Assembly (NCBI RefSeq): GCF_014268785.2
Contig: NZ_JABWRD020000001.1
Coordinates: 62,001-126,000, forward strand
Direction of reading: 5' to 3'
From: Pseudomonas shirazensis
GTDB lineage: Bacteria > Pseudomonadota > Gammaproteobacteria > Pseudomonadales > Pseudomonadaceae
Length of the DNA stretch: 64,000 nucleotides
The position numbers and the translations under genes are program-made. Shown here piece by piece: positions 1 to 6,702 of the stretch (the first letter of the stretch is position 1; each line of letters opens with the position of its first letter). Below the pieces are notes generated by a model that had not been told where the DNA came from, ran no database searches, and worked only from the letters and a program-made list of their open reading frames with translations.

Positions 1-476
1 TCGATCGCACCGATATCGGCATTCTCAACAGCCTGCAGGAAAACGCCCGCATCACCAACGCCGAGCTGGCCCGCTCGGTCAACCTGTCACCGACGCCGTG
101 CTTCAATCGCGTCAAGGCGATGGAGGAGCTGGGCGTAATTCGCCAGCAAGTGACCTTGCTGTCGCCTGAGGCGCTGGGGCTGGACGTCAATGTGTTCATC
201 CATGTCAGCCTGGAAAAGCAGGTCGAGCAGTCGCTGCATCGCTTCGAGGAAGAGATCGCCGAGCGGCCCGAGGTGATGGAGTGTTACCTGATGACCGGCG
301 ACCCGGATTACCTGCTCAGGGTGTTGTTGCCGAGTATTCAGGCGCTGGAGCGGTTTCTCGACTACCTGACCCGCTTGCCGGGGGTAGCCAACATCCGCTC
401 CAGCTTCGCCCTCAAGCAAGTACGTTACAAAACGGCGTTGCCGCTGCCAGCCAATGGCATGACCTTGCGTGAATGA
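1..476 (+). CDS. Lrp/AsnC-family transcriptional regulator, 5' truncated
   Basis: The reading frame is open from base 3 to the stop at 474-476, so the gene begins outside the window. The visible part starts inside the winged helix-turn-helix ([20 protein letters not shown], then [14 protein letters not shown]) and continues into the RAM/AsnC ligand-binding domain ([20 protein letters not shown]), which is the usual Lrp family order. Members of this family sense amino acids and usually control a neighbouring metabolic gene. That target would lie upstream of the window and cannot be seen. The helix-turn-helix CFNRVKAME is close to that of Lrp/BkdR-like proteins. There is no reason to link it to the flagellar genes downstream. 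About 157 residues are visible, nearly a whole protein. Confidence 0.85.
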   Translation, partial: DRTDIGILNSLQENARITNAELARSVNLSPTPCFNRVKAMEELGVIRQQVTLLSPEALGLDVNVFIHVSLEKQVEQSLHRFEEEIAERPEVMECYLMTGDPDYLLRVLLPSIQALERFLDYLTRLPGVANIRSSFALKQVRYKTALPLPANGMTLRE

Positions 477-627
477 GATGGACGATGTACGAGGGTGTGT
501 AGGAACTCTGCCGTGACCCACTCATCGAAGCTAGACATTTTTGCTGACTGCGGCCTGCAGCCCGGCCTGTTTGCCCTTATGCTTGCCAGCATACCCTCCA
601 CCTGAATCGGGAGCCCCTCAGGGACGC

Positions 628-1947
628 ATGCGCCAGATCTGGAAGTCTTTTCGTTCACTGTACTTTGCTGCGCTGATGATGCTGATCGGCTCCGGTCTGC
701 TCAGTACTTACCTGGCGCTGCGCCTGGCGGCTGACAACGTTGACAGTCTGTGGGTAGGTGCCTTGATGGCGGCCAACTACTTTGGTCTGGCGCTGGGCGG
801 CAAGATCGGCCACCGACTGATTGCCCGGGTTGGGCATATCCGCGCCTACGCGACCTGCGCCGGTATCGTCGGCGCGGCGGTGCTGGGCCATGGCCTGACC
901 GACCTGTTGCCGGTGTGGGTCGGGCTGCGGGTCATCGTCGGTCTGGGCATGATGTGTCAGTACATGGTCATCGAGAGCTGGCTCAATGAGCAGGCCGATG
1001 CCAAGCAACGCGGTGCCGTATTCAGCGGCTACATGATCGCTTCGTATTTGGGCCTGGTGCTGGGTCAGTTGATTCTGGTTGTGCACCCTGAACTTGGCCC
1101 TGAGCTGCTGATGCTGGTCGCCATGTGCTTCGCCCTGTGCCTGGTGCCCGTGGCGATGACCCGGCGCATTCACCCGGCGCCGTTGCATCCGGCACCGATG
1201 GAGCCGAAGTTCTTCATCAAGCGTGTGCCGCAGTCGCTGAGTACCGTGCTTGGCGCGGGTCTGATCGTCGGCTCGTTCTATGGTTTGGCGCCGCTGTACG
1301 CCTCCAATCAAGGCCTGAGCACAGAGCAGATCGGTTTGTTCATGGGTTGCTGCATCTTTGCCGGGTTGTTGGTGCAGTGGCCGCTGGGCTGGTTGTCCGA
1401 CCGTTATGATCGCGCAGTGCTGATCCGCAGCGCGGCGGGCGGCCTGGCGCTGGCGGCGTTGCCGCTGGCGATCCTGCCCAGTGTGCCGTTGGAAGTGCTG
1501 TTTGCGGTCGGCTTTGTCATCTCGTTGTTGCAATTCTGCCTGTATCCGCTGGCGGTGGCTTTTTCCAATGACCATGTCGAGAGCGAGCGGCGGGTGTCGT
1601 TGACCGCGATGTTGCTGGTTACCTACGGCGTGGGCGCCTGTATCGGGCCGTTGGCGGCAGGCGTGCTGATGAAGCTGCTCGGGCCGCAGATGCTCTATGC
1701 ATTCTTCCTGTTCTTCGCGCTGGTGCTGGTGTGGCGGATTCGACCGAAGGCGGTTACCGGTTTGCACCAGGTGGAGGATGCGCCGCTAGGACACGTCGCG
1801 ATGCCGGCTGCTGGCTCGCCATTATCGGCGGCGCTCGACCCGCGGGTGGATGAGCAGACTGTGCAGGATGTGATGCAGACGCCAGTGGCGGCGGAGGATA
1901 CCGAGGAGGATCAGGTCGGTCCTGAGGGCAGGCCTTCCGAGCTGTAA
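628..1947 (+). CDS. MFS transporter, YcaD-like
   Basis: This is a major facilitator superfamily inner-membrane transporter with about 12 predicted transmembrane stretches (for example LYFAALMMLIGSGLLSTYLA near the N-terminus and MLYAFFLFFALVLVW near the C-terminus). The cytoplasmic loop after TM2, GGKIGHRLIARVGHIRAY, resembles the MFS motif-A region, and GWLSDRYDRAVLI is a second motif-A-like loop in the second half. The ATG at 628 is chosen because translation from there puts the first membrane helix about 10 residues from the N-terminus. The upstream in-frame extension from 541 is proline- and cysteine-rich and looks non-coding. The C-terminal ~60 residues are acidic and hydrophilic. The substrate is unknown, and the overall look is YcaD-like. 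It is convergent with flgZ and separated from it by a perfect hairpin. Confidence 0.85.
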   Translation: MRQIWKSFRSLYFAALMMLIGSGLLSTYLALRLAADNVDSLWVGALMAANYFGLALGGKIGHRLIARVGHIRAYATCAGIVGAAVLGHGLTDLLPVWVGLRVIVGLGMMCQYMVIESWLNEQADAKQRGAVFSGYMIASYLGLVLGQLILVVHPELGPELLMLVAMCFALCLVPVAMTRRIHPAPLHPAPMEPKFFIKRVPQSLSTVLGAGLIVGSFYGLAPLYASNQGLSTEQIGLFMGCCIFAGLLVQWPLGWLSDRYDRAVLIRSAAGGLALAALPLAILPSVPLEVLFAVGFVISLLQFCLYPLAVAFSNDHVESERRVSLTAMLLVTYGVGACIGPLAAGVLMKLLGPQMLYAFFLFFALVLVWRIRPKAVTGLHQVEDAPLGHVAMPAAGSPLSAALDPRVDEQTVQDVMQTPVAAEDTEEDQVGPEGRPSEL

Positions 1948-1952
1948 GGGCT

Positions 1953-1971
1953 GGGCCCGCATAGCGGGCCC
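1953..1971. terminator. Perfect hairpin between convergent MFS gene and flgZ
   Basis: GGGCCCGC-ATA-GCGGGCCC is a perfect 8-bp stem with a 3-base loop, located between two converging stop codons. There is no U-tract on either strand, so it is either a weak bidirectional terminator or an mRNA 3'-end stabilising hairpin. Confidence 0.6.
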
Positions 1972-1977
1972 GGAATC

Positions 1978-2721
1978 TCAGTAATCGTCTTTATCGAATC
2001 GCCGCGCTTCACGCTGCAGCTGGTAGACAAAACTTTCGATCTTGCGCTGCGCCTGGCCACTCAGGTTGTGGAAGCGTACGCCAGCGAAGGTGGTATTGAT
2101 GCGTTCTTCGAAGTGCAGATGACGCAGCTCGACCATCACGTCCACCAGCCCCAACGGGTTGCCCGCCTTGAATCGCTCGTAAACCTGGCCCAATTGCAGA
2201 CGCTCTTCTACGTCGCCTTCAAAACGCATCTTGCAGCCGGTGGCGGAGATGTCCAGCAGCTTGCCGCGCAGTGCGCCATTGCCCTTGATATGGGTACCAT
2301 CAAGCGTCACATCGACCAACTGGGAGAGTTTCAGCGCGGCGCGGAACGCGTTGCGGCGCTGGTGGTAGACGACTTCTTCCGGCAGGGGGCCGCGGTAGCT
2401 GCGGTGGCCATCGACCTCGGTGATGGTCAATGGCGAGTTGCAATCCCAGGCGATACGCACGCCGTCATGGAAGCCTTCAACGCGGAACGGTTCGCCGTTC
2501 TCTATGAATTTTTCCCCGTCGCGCGGGATCATTTCATCCAGTGCCACGCTGTTGCTGTCACGGTCAACATCCACTACATAGCTCTGGAACCGCTGGCTAC
2601 GCTCGTGGAAGGTGATGATCAGCGGATCGTGGCTATCCAGCAGTTGACGCAAGTTGGCGACAATTTCCAAAGGGGTATTGAGCACCTTTGGCGGCTGGGG
2701 AGCATCGGATTCATTGAACAC
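1978..2721 (-). CDS. flgZ: PilZ-domain flagellar brake protein FlgZ (YcgR family)
   Basis: This is a cyclic-di-GMP-responsive protein that slows or modulates flagellar rotation. It has an N-terminal YcgR/PilZN domain (residues ~15-115) and a C-terminal PilZ domain. Both c-di-GMP-binding signatures are visible: RRNAFR (RxxxR, about residue 123) and DISATG (D/NxSxxG, about residue 160). The length, 247 aa, is normal for YcgR. Start: the first in-frame codon is a GTG at 2721 with a GGAG element 11 bases upstream. It lies downstream of flgN and flgM on the same strand, as in P. fluorescens and P. putida, where FlgZ is a known motility regulator. It is probably co-transcribed from the sigma-28 promoter before flgM. 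Confidence 0.92.
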   Translation of the reverse strand: MFNESDAPQPPKVLNTPLEIVANLRQLLDSHDPLIITFHERSQRFQSYVVDVDRDSNSVALDEMIPRDGEKFIENGEPFRVEGFHDGVRIAWDCNSPLTITEVDGHRSYRGPLPEEVVYHQRRNAFRAALKLSQLVDVTLDGTHIKGNGALRGKLLDISATGCKMRFEGDVEERLQLGQVYERFKAGNPLGLVDVMVELRHLHFEERINTTFAGVRFHNLSGQAQRKIESFVYQLQREARRFDKDDY

Positions 2722-2799
2722 GGGTTATAAATCTCCAGGCAAAAACGACACACGCAATTAACGGCATTTTGCCAGTAGTACCGTGCAATGTCAGAAAAA

Positions 2800-3267
2800 T
2801 CACACTTGGCTAAGCGCCCGCGGTTTGACCATTGGCGAGGTTGCGCCACGGCTGTCATACAGCGACGGAGAGTCGCCGCCCATGAGGATGCGGATTTGAT
2901 TGGATGTGGCGTTTTGCTGGACCTGGATGATCCGCCCGTTGGTCTCGTTGACCTGTTGGCAGGTATCCATCAGCTGGGTCAGCACACCGAGCTGCTGCAT
3001 GATCAGCTCGCCGTTGGGCGAGAGGTCGGCAACTGCCTGCACACCGGCGCGATCCGCCGTGAGGCCGAGGCTGGTGAGCAGGTGATTGCGGCGCTGGCCC
3101 TGCTGCTCGAGCAGCACGATCAAAGACTGCTTGCGGGCGAGAATGGTCTCGAGCACTTCGATTTCACGGCCATGCAGGGCGACTGCCTCGTTCTGTAGCA
3201 GCTCGAGCAGTTCCTGGGTGGGCGCGATGTCGTCTTCGATCAGTTGCAGCAGGGTTGTGTCGTGCAT
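2800..3267 (-). CDS. flgN: Flagellar export chaperone FlgN
   Basis: This is a cytoplasmic chaperone that binds the hook-filament junction proteins FlgK and FlgL and delivers them to the type III export gate. The 155-residue protein is almost entirely helical and rich in Leu and Gln, with heptad-like spacing (LLQLIEDDIAPTQELLELLQ at the start, then IEVLETILARKQSLIVLLEQ), typical of FlgN. It lies 48 bp after flgM on the same strand, the conserved flgM-flgN pair. Its partners flgK and flgL are encoded at 17684-21335. The C-terminal ~30 residues look unstructured, as is common for FlgN. Confidence 0.9.
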   Translation of the reverse strand: MHDTTLLQLIEDDIAPTQELLELLQNEAVALHGREIEVLETILARKQSLIVLLEQQGQRRNHLLTSLGLTADRAGVQAVADLSPNGELIMQQLGVLTQLMDTCQQVNETNGRIIQVQQNATSNQIRILMGGDSPSLYDSRGATSPMVKPRALSQV

Positions 3268-3315
3268 GGCTGGCTCTTTGGCTTGTAGCGTCCTTGAAGT
3301 CAGCGCGCCGAAGGC

Positions 3316-3627
3316 TTAGCGCTGAGCTTCGAAATCAAGCAGTTTACTGGCGACTCGACCGGCATCGACCTGGTAGCTGCCGTCGGCGATCGCTTGTTTC
3401 AACTCAGCCACGCGGGCGCTGTTGACTACGGGCTGGTCGCGCAGCTTGTCGCTGATCTTCTGCAACTGCTGAGCCTCTTGGCTGAAATGTACCGCTTCTC
3501 CGCTGACGCTGGAGCGCGCTGGTGTTTCGCTGGCTTCACCGCTTTTTTCGGTGCTGCCGGCCGCGGTGCCACCGCGTACGCCGCCAACTGATGGCGAATT
3601 GTTCAAACGACTGAAGTCGATGACCAT
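3316..3627 (-). CDS. flgM: Anti-sigma-28 factor FlgM
   Basis: FlgM binds and inhibits FliA (sigma-28) until it is exported through the completed hook-basal body, which couples flagellin expression to assembly. The 103-residue protein has the family pattern: a disordered Gly/Ser/Thr-rich N-terminal half (export signal, [18 protein letters not shown]) and a helical C-terminal half ([20 protein letters not shown], then VASKLLDFE) that contacts the sigma factor. A strong sigma-28 promoter precedes it, so FlgM is produced under the control of the factor it inhibits. flgN follows in the same operon. Confidence 0.95.
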   Translation of the reverse strand: MVIDFSRLNNSPSVGGVRGGTAAGSTEKSGEASETPARSSVSGEAVHFSQEAQQLQKISDKLRDQPVVNSARVAELKQAIADGSYQVDAGRVASKLLDFEAQR

Positions 3628-3663
3628 GATCAGAAACCTCTGGGTATTAAGACGCTTGCCTTG

Positions 3664-3690
3664 TTTTCGGCCAAGCCGAAGAAAACTTTA
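3664..3690 (-). promoter_or_regulatory. Sigma-28 (FliA) promoter of flgMN
   Basis: On the minus strand, TAAAGTTT, an 11-base spacer, then GCCGAAAA matches the FliA consensus TAAAGTTT-N11-GCCGATAA at all eight -35 bases and six or seven of the -10 bases. It ends about 36 bases before the flgM start. The -10 element and spacer also form an inverted repeat (TTCGGC-TTG-GCCGAA). Confidence 0.85.
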
Positions 3691-3779
3691 GGCACGAATA
3701 CGAAGCTGCCTGTCAGCAAGCCTTCGCTACCCGATTTCTGACACAGTTTAGGTAATGCGGTTCCTTACCGCCAGCACTG

Positions 3780-4526
3780 TTACATCGCTACTTCGACCTG
3801 GCCGGGGCCGGTAACCCGCGCCTTGACCACCCGCTTGGAGTTGAGGTTGCGCACTCTGATCTGTTCGCTGAAGCCGCCCTTGCTCAGTGCTTCGCCGGGC
3901 ATGCGTACGCTGAGGGTGCCGCTGCGGGCCACGATCACCACTTGATCGCCCTTGCGGATCAGCTCTGCCTGTTCAAGGTGCTGCGGGGTGATCACCTGGT
4001 CGAGCACCACCGGTCGCATCAGTTTCATGCCCACAGCCTGGTCCAGACTGCCGAGAAAACCCTGGCTGAGGGTGCCGACGTCGCGCTCGCGCAGGGTCAC
4101 GTCGTCCTCGCTTACCACGCTTTCGCGCTTGAGCGGGCGGGCCATGACCACCACTTCGCGAAACAGCCTGACCTGGGCCGGTACAAACACCGTCCACGGC
4201 GCCGCGCTGTCACAGCGCACGCGTACCGTCACACGTCCGAGCGGCTGCGCCGGGCTTTCCAGCGACGCGTCCAGCGGCTGGCTGCACAATGGCATGCGCA
4301 GGCGCGGGTCCAGGTTGTTGATCTGGATTTCGTAACGCCCGGTGGTCTGGCTGGTGGCCAGATAATCTTCGACGGTGAATTCAAGAAACCCTTGAGTGAC
4401 ACCGATAAGCTGTTCAGGCAAGGTTACCGCGTCGGCCAGCGCCCGAGCGGCAGGTGCCAGCAGGCACAGCGCAGCCAGGCTAGAGGCCAGCAAGCGGGTC
4501 AATCGTCGGGAAAATGTCGTTTTCAT
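3780..4526 (-). CDS. flgA: Flagellar P-ring assembly chaperone FlgA
   Basis: FlgA is a periplasmic chaperone that assists polymerisation of FlgI into the P-ring around the rod. Residues 1-~35 form a Sec signal peptide (TFSRRLTRLLASSLAALCLL, then a cleavage region ending ALADA). The rest contains the SAF-domain region near the C-terminus (LIRKGDQVVIVARSGTLSVR, then MPGEALSKG), typical of FlgA/CpaB. The length, about 248 aa, is normal. The start is placed at the ATG at 4526 because a sigma-54 promoter predicts transcription beginning near 4534. An ATG at 4532 and a TTG at 4541 are in frame, but the TTG would lie upstream of that transcript. It is divergent from cheV. Confidence 0.9.
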   Translation of the reverse strand: MKTTFSRRLTRLLASSLAALCLLAPAARALADAVTLPEQLIGVTQGFLEFTVEDYLATSQTTGRYEIQINNLDPRLRMPLCSQPLDASLESPAQPLGRVTVRVRCDSAAPWTVFVPAQVRLFREVVVMARPLKRESVVSEDDVTLRERDVGTLSQGFLGSLDQAVGMKLMRPVVLDQVITPQHLEQAELIRKGDQVVIVARSGTLSVRMPGEALSKGGFSEQIRVRNLNSKRVVKARVTGPGQVEVAM

Positions 4527-4537
4527 GTACATGACGC

Positions 4538-4564
4538 TCAAAAAAGCAAAGCCCGTGCCGACTT
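4538..4564 (+). promoter_or_regulatory. Candidate sigma-28 promoter of cheV-cheR
   Basis: TCAAAAAA, an 11-base spacer, then GCCGACTT has the FliA layout with a good GCCGA core and a weak -35. It lies 34 bases before cheV and is almost superimposed on the opposite-strand sigma-54 site of flgA. cheVR is FliA-dependent in P. aeruginosa, which supports the call. Confidence 0.55.
4545..4560 (-). promoter_or_regulatory. Sigma-54 promoter of flgA
   Basis: On the minus strand, CGGCAC-N5-TTGCT has exact GG-N10-GC spacing for RpoN. It predicts a start near 4534, only a few bases before the flgA start codon, which implies a very short leader. flgA is a FleQ/RpoN-dependent gene in P. aeruginosa. Confidence 0.75.
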
Positions 4565-4597
4565 TAATAAGAAGGCAGAAACGTTAAGGAGTCTGGC

Positions 4598-5527
4598 ATG
4601 GCTGGTGTTATGGATTCGGTCAACCAGCGCACGCAGCTGGTTGGGCAGAATCGTCTGGAACTTTTGCTGTTTCGCCTCAATGGCGCTCAGTTGTACGGGA
4701 TCAACGTGTTCAAGGTCCGTGAGGTGCTGCAGTGCCCGGCATTGACCGTGTTGCCCAAGTCGCACCCGGTGGTGCGCGGCGTAGCCAATATTCGCGGTGC
4801 GACCATTCCGATTCTTGATCTGTCGATGGCAACCGGCTTGCCCGGCCTGCAGGAAGACATCCGCAACAGTTTCGTGATCATCACCGAGTACAACACCAAG
4901 ACGCAGGGCTTTTTGGTGCATTCGGTCGAGCGCATCGTCAACATGAACTGGGAGGAGATTCATCCGCCACCCAAGGGTACTGGCCGCGACCATTATCTGA
5001 CGGCAGTGACCCGGGTCGACAATCGCATGGTCGAGATCATCGACGTGGAGAAGGTGCTGGCAGAAGTTGCGCCATCGTCCGAGTCGGTGTCTGTCGGCGT
5101 GGTCGACCAGGAGGTGCACAGCAAAGCGGTGTCGCTGCGCGTGTTGACGGTGGATGACTCGTCGGTAGCGCGCAAACAGGTCAGCCGTTGCCTGCAGACG
5201 GTCGGGGTCGAGGTGATCGCCCTGAATGATGGCCGTCAGGCGCTGGATTACCTGCGCAAGCTGGTCGATGACGGCAAGCGTCCGGAAGAGGAATTCCTGA
5301 TGATGATTTCCGACATCGAGATGCCGGAAATGGACGGCTATACCCTGACTGCGGCAATTCGTAGTGATCCGCGCATGCAACAATTGCACATCGTCCTGCA
5401 TACTTCGTTGTCTGGGGTGTTCAACCAGGCCATGGTCAAGAAGGTCGGGGCCGATGATTTCCTGGCCAAGTTCCGGCCGGACGATCTGGCTCAGCGGGTT
5501 GTTGACCGGATCAAGGCTACGCATTAA
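4598..5527 (+). CDS. cheV: Chemotaxis coupling/response-regulator protein CheV
   Basis: CheV fuses a CheW coupling domain (residues ~18-155) to a receiver domain (~180-305) and links chemoreceptors to CheA while buffering the phosphate signal. The receiver has the acidic pair (VDD at 185-187) and the phosphorylatable Asp at 239 (SDIEMPEMDG). Its conserved Lys is followed by Phe rather than Pro (LAKFRP). The CheW part shows LPKSHPVVRGVANIRG. The ATG at 4598 has a purine-rich TAAGGAG ribosome site upstream. It is followed after 49 bp by cheR, the conserved Pseudomonas pair. Confidence 0.95.
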   Translation: MAGVMDSVNQRTQLVGQNRLELLLFRLNGAQLYGINVFKVREVLQCPALTVLPKSHPVVRGVANIRGATIPILDLSMATGLPGLQEDIRNSFVIITEYNTKTQGFLVHSVERIVNMNWEEIHPPPKGTGRDHYLTAVTRVDNRMVEIIDVEKVLAEVAPSSESVSVGVVDQEVHSKAVSLRVLTVDDSSVARKQVSRCLQTVGVEVIALNDGRQALDYLRKLVDDGKRPEEEFLMMISDIEMPEMDGYTLTAAIRSDPRMQQLHIVLHTSLSGVFNQAMVKKVGADDFLAKFRPDDLAQRVVDRIKATH

Positions 5528-5530
5528 ACC

Positions 5531-5550
5531 GGTCGGGGTACGCCCCGGCC
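5531..5550 (+). terminator. Intercistronic hairpin between cheV and cheR
   Basis: GGTCGGGG-TACG-CCCCGGCC forms an 8-bp stem (one G-U pair) right after the cheV stop, with no U-tract. It probably tunes cheV/cheR expression or stabilises the upstream mRNA and does not end transcription. Confidence 0.5.
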
Positions 5551-5576
5551 TTAGCGATTGAAAAGAGGCGGTTGCA

Positions 5577-6404
5577 TTGTCTACGGGTAATTTGGATTTC
5601 GAACAGTTCCGGGTCTTCCTGGAAAAAGCCTGTGGCATCCTGCTGGGCGAAAATAAGCAGTACCTGGTCTCCAGCCGTTTGAACAAGCTGATGGAGCAGC
5701 AGGGGATCAAGTCGCTTGGTGAGCTGGTGCAGCGTATCCAGACCCAGCCGCGCAGCGGTCTGCGTGAGCAGGTAGTCGATGCGATGACCACCAACGAGAC
5801 TTTGTGGTTTCGCGATACCTATCCGTTCGAGGTGTTGAAGAACAAGGTCATCCCGGAGTTCATCAAGGGCAATCCGGGACAGCGCCTGCGCATCTGGTCG
5901 GCGGCCTGTTCGTCGGGGCAGGAGCCTTATTCTCTGTCGATGTCGATCGATGAGTTCGAGCGGGGCAATCTTGGCCAACTGAAAATGGGCGCGCAGATCG
6001 TCGCGACCGATTTGTCGGGGACCATGCTGACCAACTGCAAAAGCGGCGAGTACGACAGTCTGTCGATCGCCCGTGGTTTGTCGCAGGAGCGTCTGCAGCG
6101 CTACTTCGATGTGAAGGCGCCGGGGCGCTGGGCGATCAAGGCGCCGATCCGCAGTCGGGTCGAGTTTCGTTCGTTCAACCTGCTCGACAGCTATGCGAGC
6201 CTGGGCAAGTTCGATGTGGTGTTCTGCCGGAACGTGCTGATTTATTTCTCGGCGCAGGTGAAGCGCGACATCTTGCTGCGCATCCATGCCACGTTGAAGC
6301 CTGGGGGGTATTTGTTCCTGGGGGCTTCGGAGGCGCTCAATGGGTTGCCTGATCATTATCAGATGGTCCAGTGCAGTCCCGGGATTATTTATCAGGCCAA
6401 GTGA
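5577..6404 (+). CDS. cheR: Chemotaxis protein methyltransferase CheR
   Basis: CheR uses S-adenosylmethionine to methylate glutamates on chemoreceptors for adaptation. The 275-residue protein has the N-terminal helical CheR domain (residues ~5-60) and the Rossmann methyltransferase domain with the family signature IWSAACSSGQEPYSLSM (about 100-116) and FDVVFCRNVLIYFS (about 210-223). The start is a TTG at 5577, supported by an AGAGG ribosome site 8 bases upstream. No better ATG is in frame. It is the last gene of the cheVR unit. The next gene is the convergent autotransporter. Confidence 0.95.
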   Translation: MSTGNLDFEQFRVFLEKACGILLGENKQYLVSSRLNKLMEQQGIKSLGELVQRIQTQPRSGLREQVVDAMTTNETLWFRDTYPFEVLKNKVIPEFIKGNPGQRLRIWSAACSSGQEPYSLSMSIDEFERGNLGQLKMGAQIVATDLSGTMLTNCKSGEYDSLSIARGLSQERLQRYFDVKAPGRWAIKAPIRSRVEFRSFNLLDSYASLGKFDVVFCRNVLIYFSAQVKRDILLRIHATLKPGGYLFLGASEALNGLPDHYQMVQCSPGIIYQAK

Positions 6405-6630
6405 TATGGCCCCTGTTCCGTTGCGCTGACTGTTGGGGCGGCCTTGCCGGATCGCCGGCCATCCATGGCCGTCACCTCCCTGCGCAAGACCTGCGCTCGG
6501 GCTCCTGAGTCGCCGGTGGATCAAGATCACCAGCAGATCAAGATCAAGAGCACGCCTCGCTGCGCTGGCGCAGATCAAGAGCGGGGCGCCCGCAGCGGCC
6601 CCAGCTTCAGCGCCATCACCACACAGCCAA
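6405..6630. repeat. Intergenic stretch with GATCAAGA repeats and a GC-rich hairpin
   Basis: No gene is seen in this cheR-autotransporter gap. GATCAAGA-type units recur at 6519-6529, 6536-6550 and 6573-6582. GCCGG-ATCG-CCGGC forms a small stem near 6448-6462. No U-tract follows cheR on the plus strand, so how cheR transcription ends is unclear. Confidence 0.45.
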
Positions 6631-6661
6631 TAAAAAAGGCCAGCGTCAATCGACGCCAGCC
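6631..6661 (-). terminator. Intrinsic terminator of the autotransporter gene
   Basis: Read on the minus strand, a 10-bp stem GGCTGGCGTC / GACGCTGGCC (two G-U pairs, loop GATT) is followed immediately by TTTTTTA. It lies about 40 bases past the autotransporter stop codon. Confidence 0.85.
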
Positions 6662-6702
6662 TCTTCCAGAACAACAACCAATCAACCCCTCACAAGGTCA
6701 AC

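Noticed and set aside
541..627. N-terminal extension of the MFS transporter
   Set aside because: Proline/Cys-rich text without membrane character; the ATG at 628 puts the first helix at the usual place.
6519..6582. CRISPR-like repeats (GATCAAGA units)
   Set aside because: Units are short, irregular and lack spacers of constant size; no cas genes are present.
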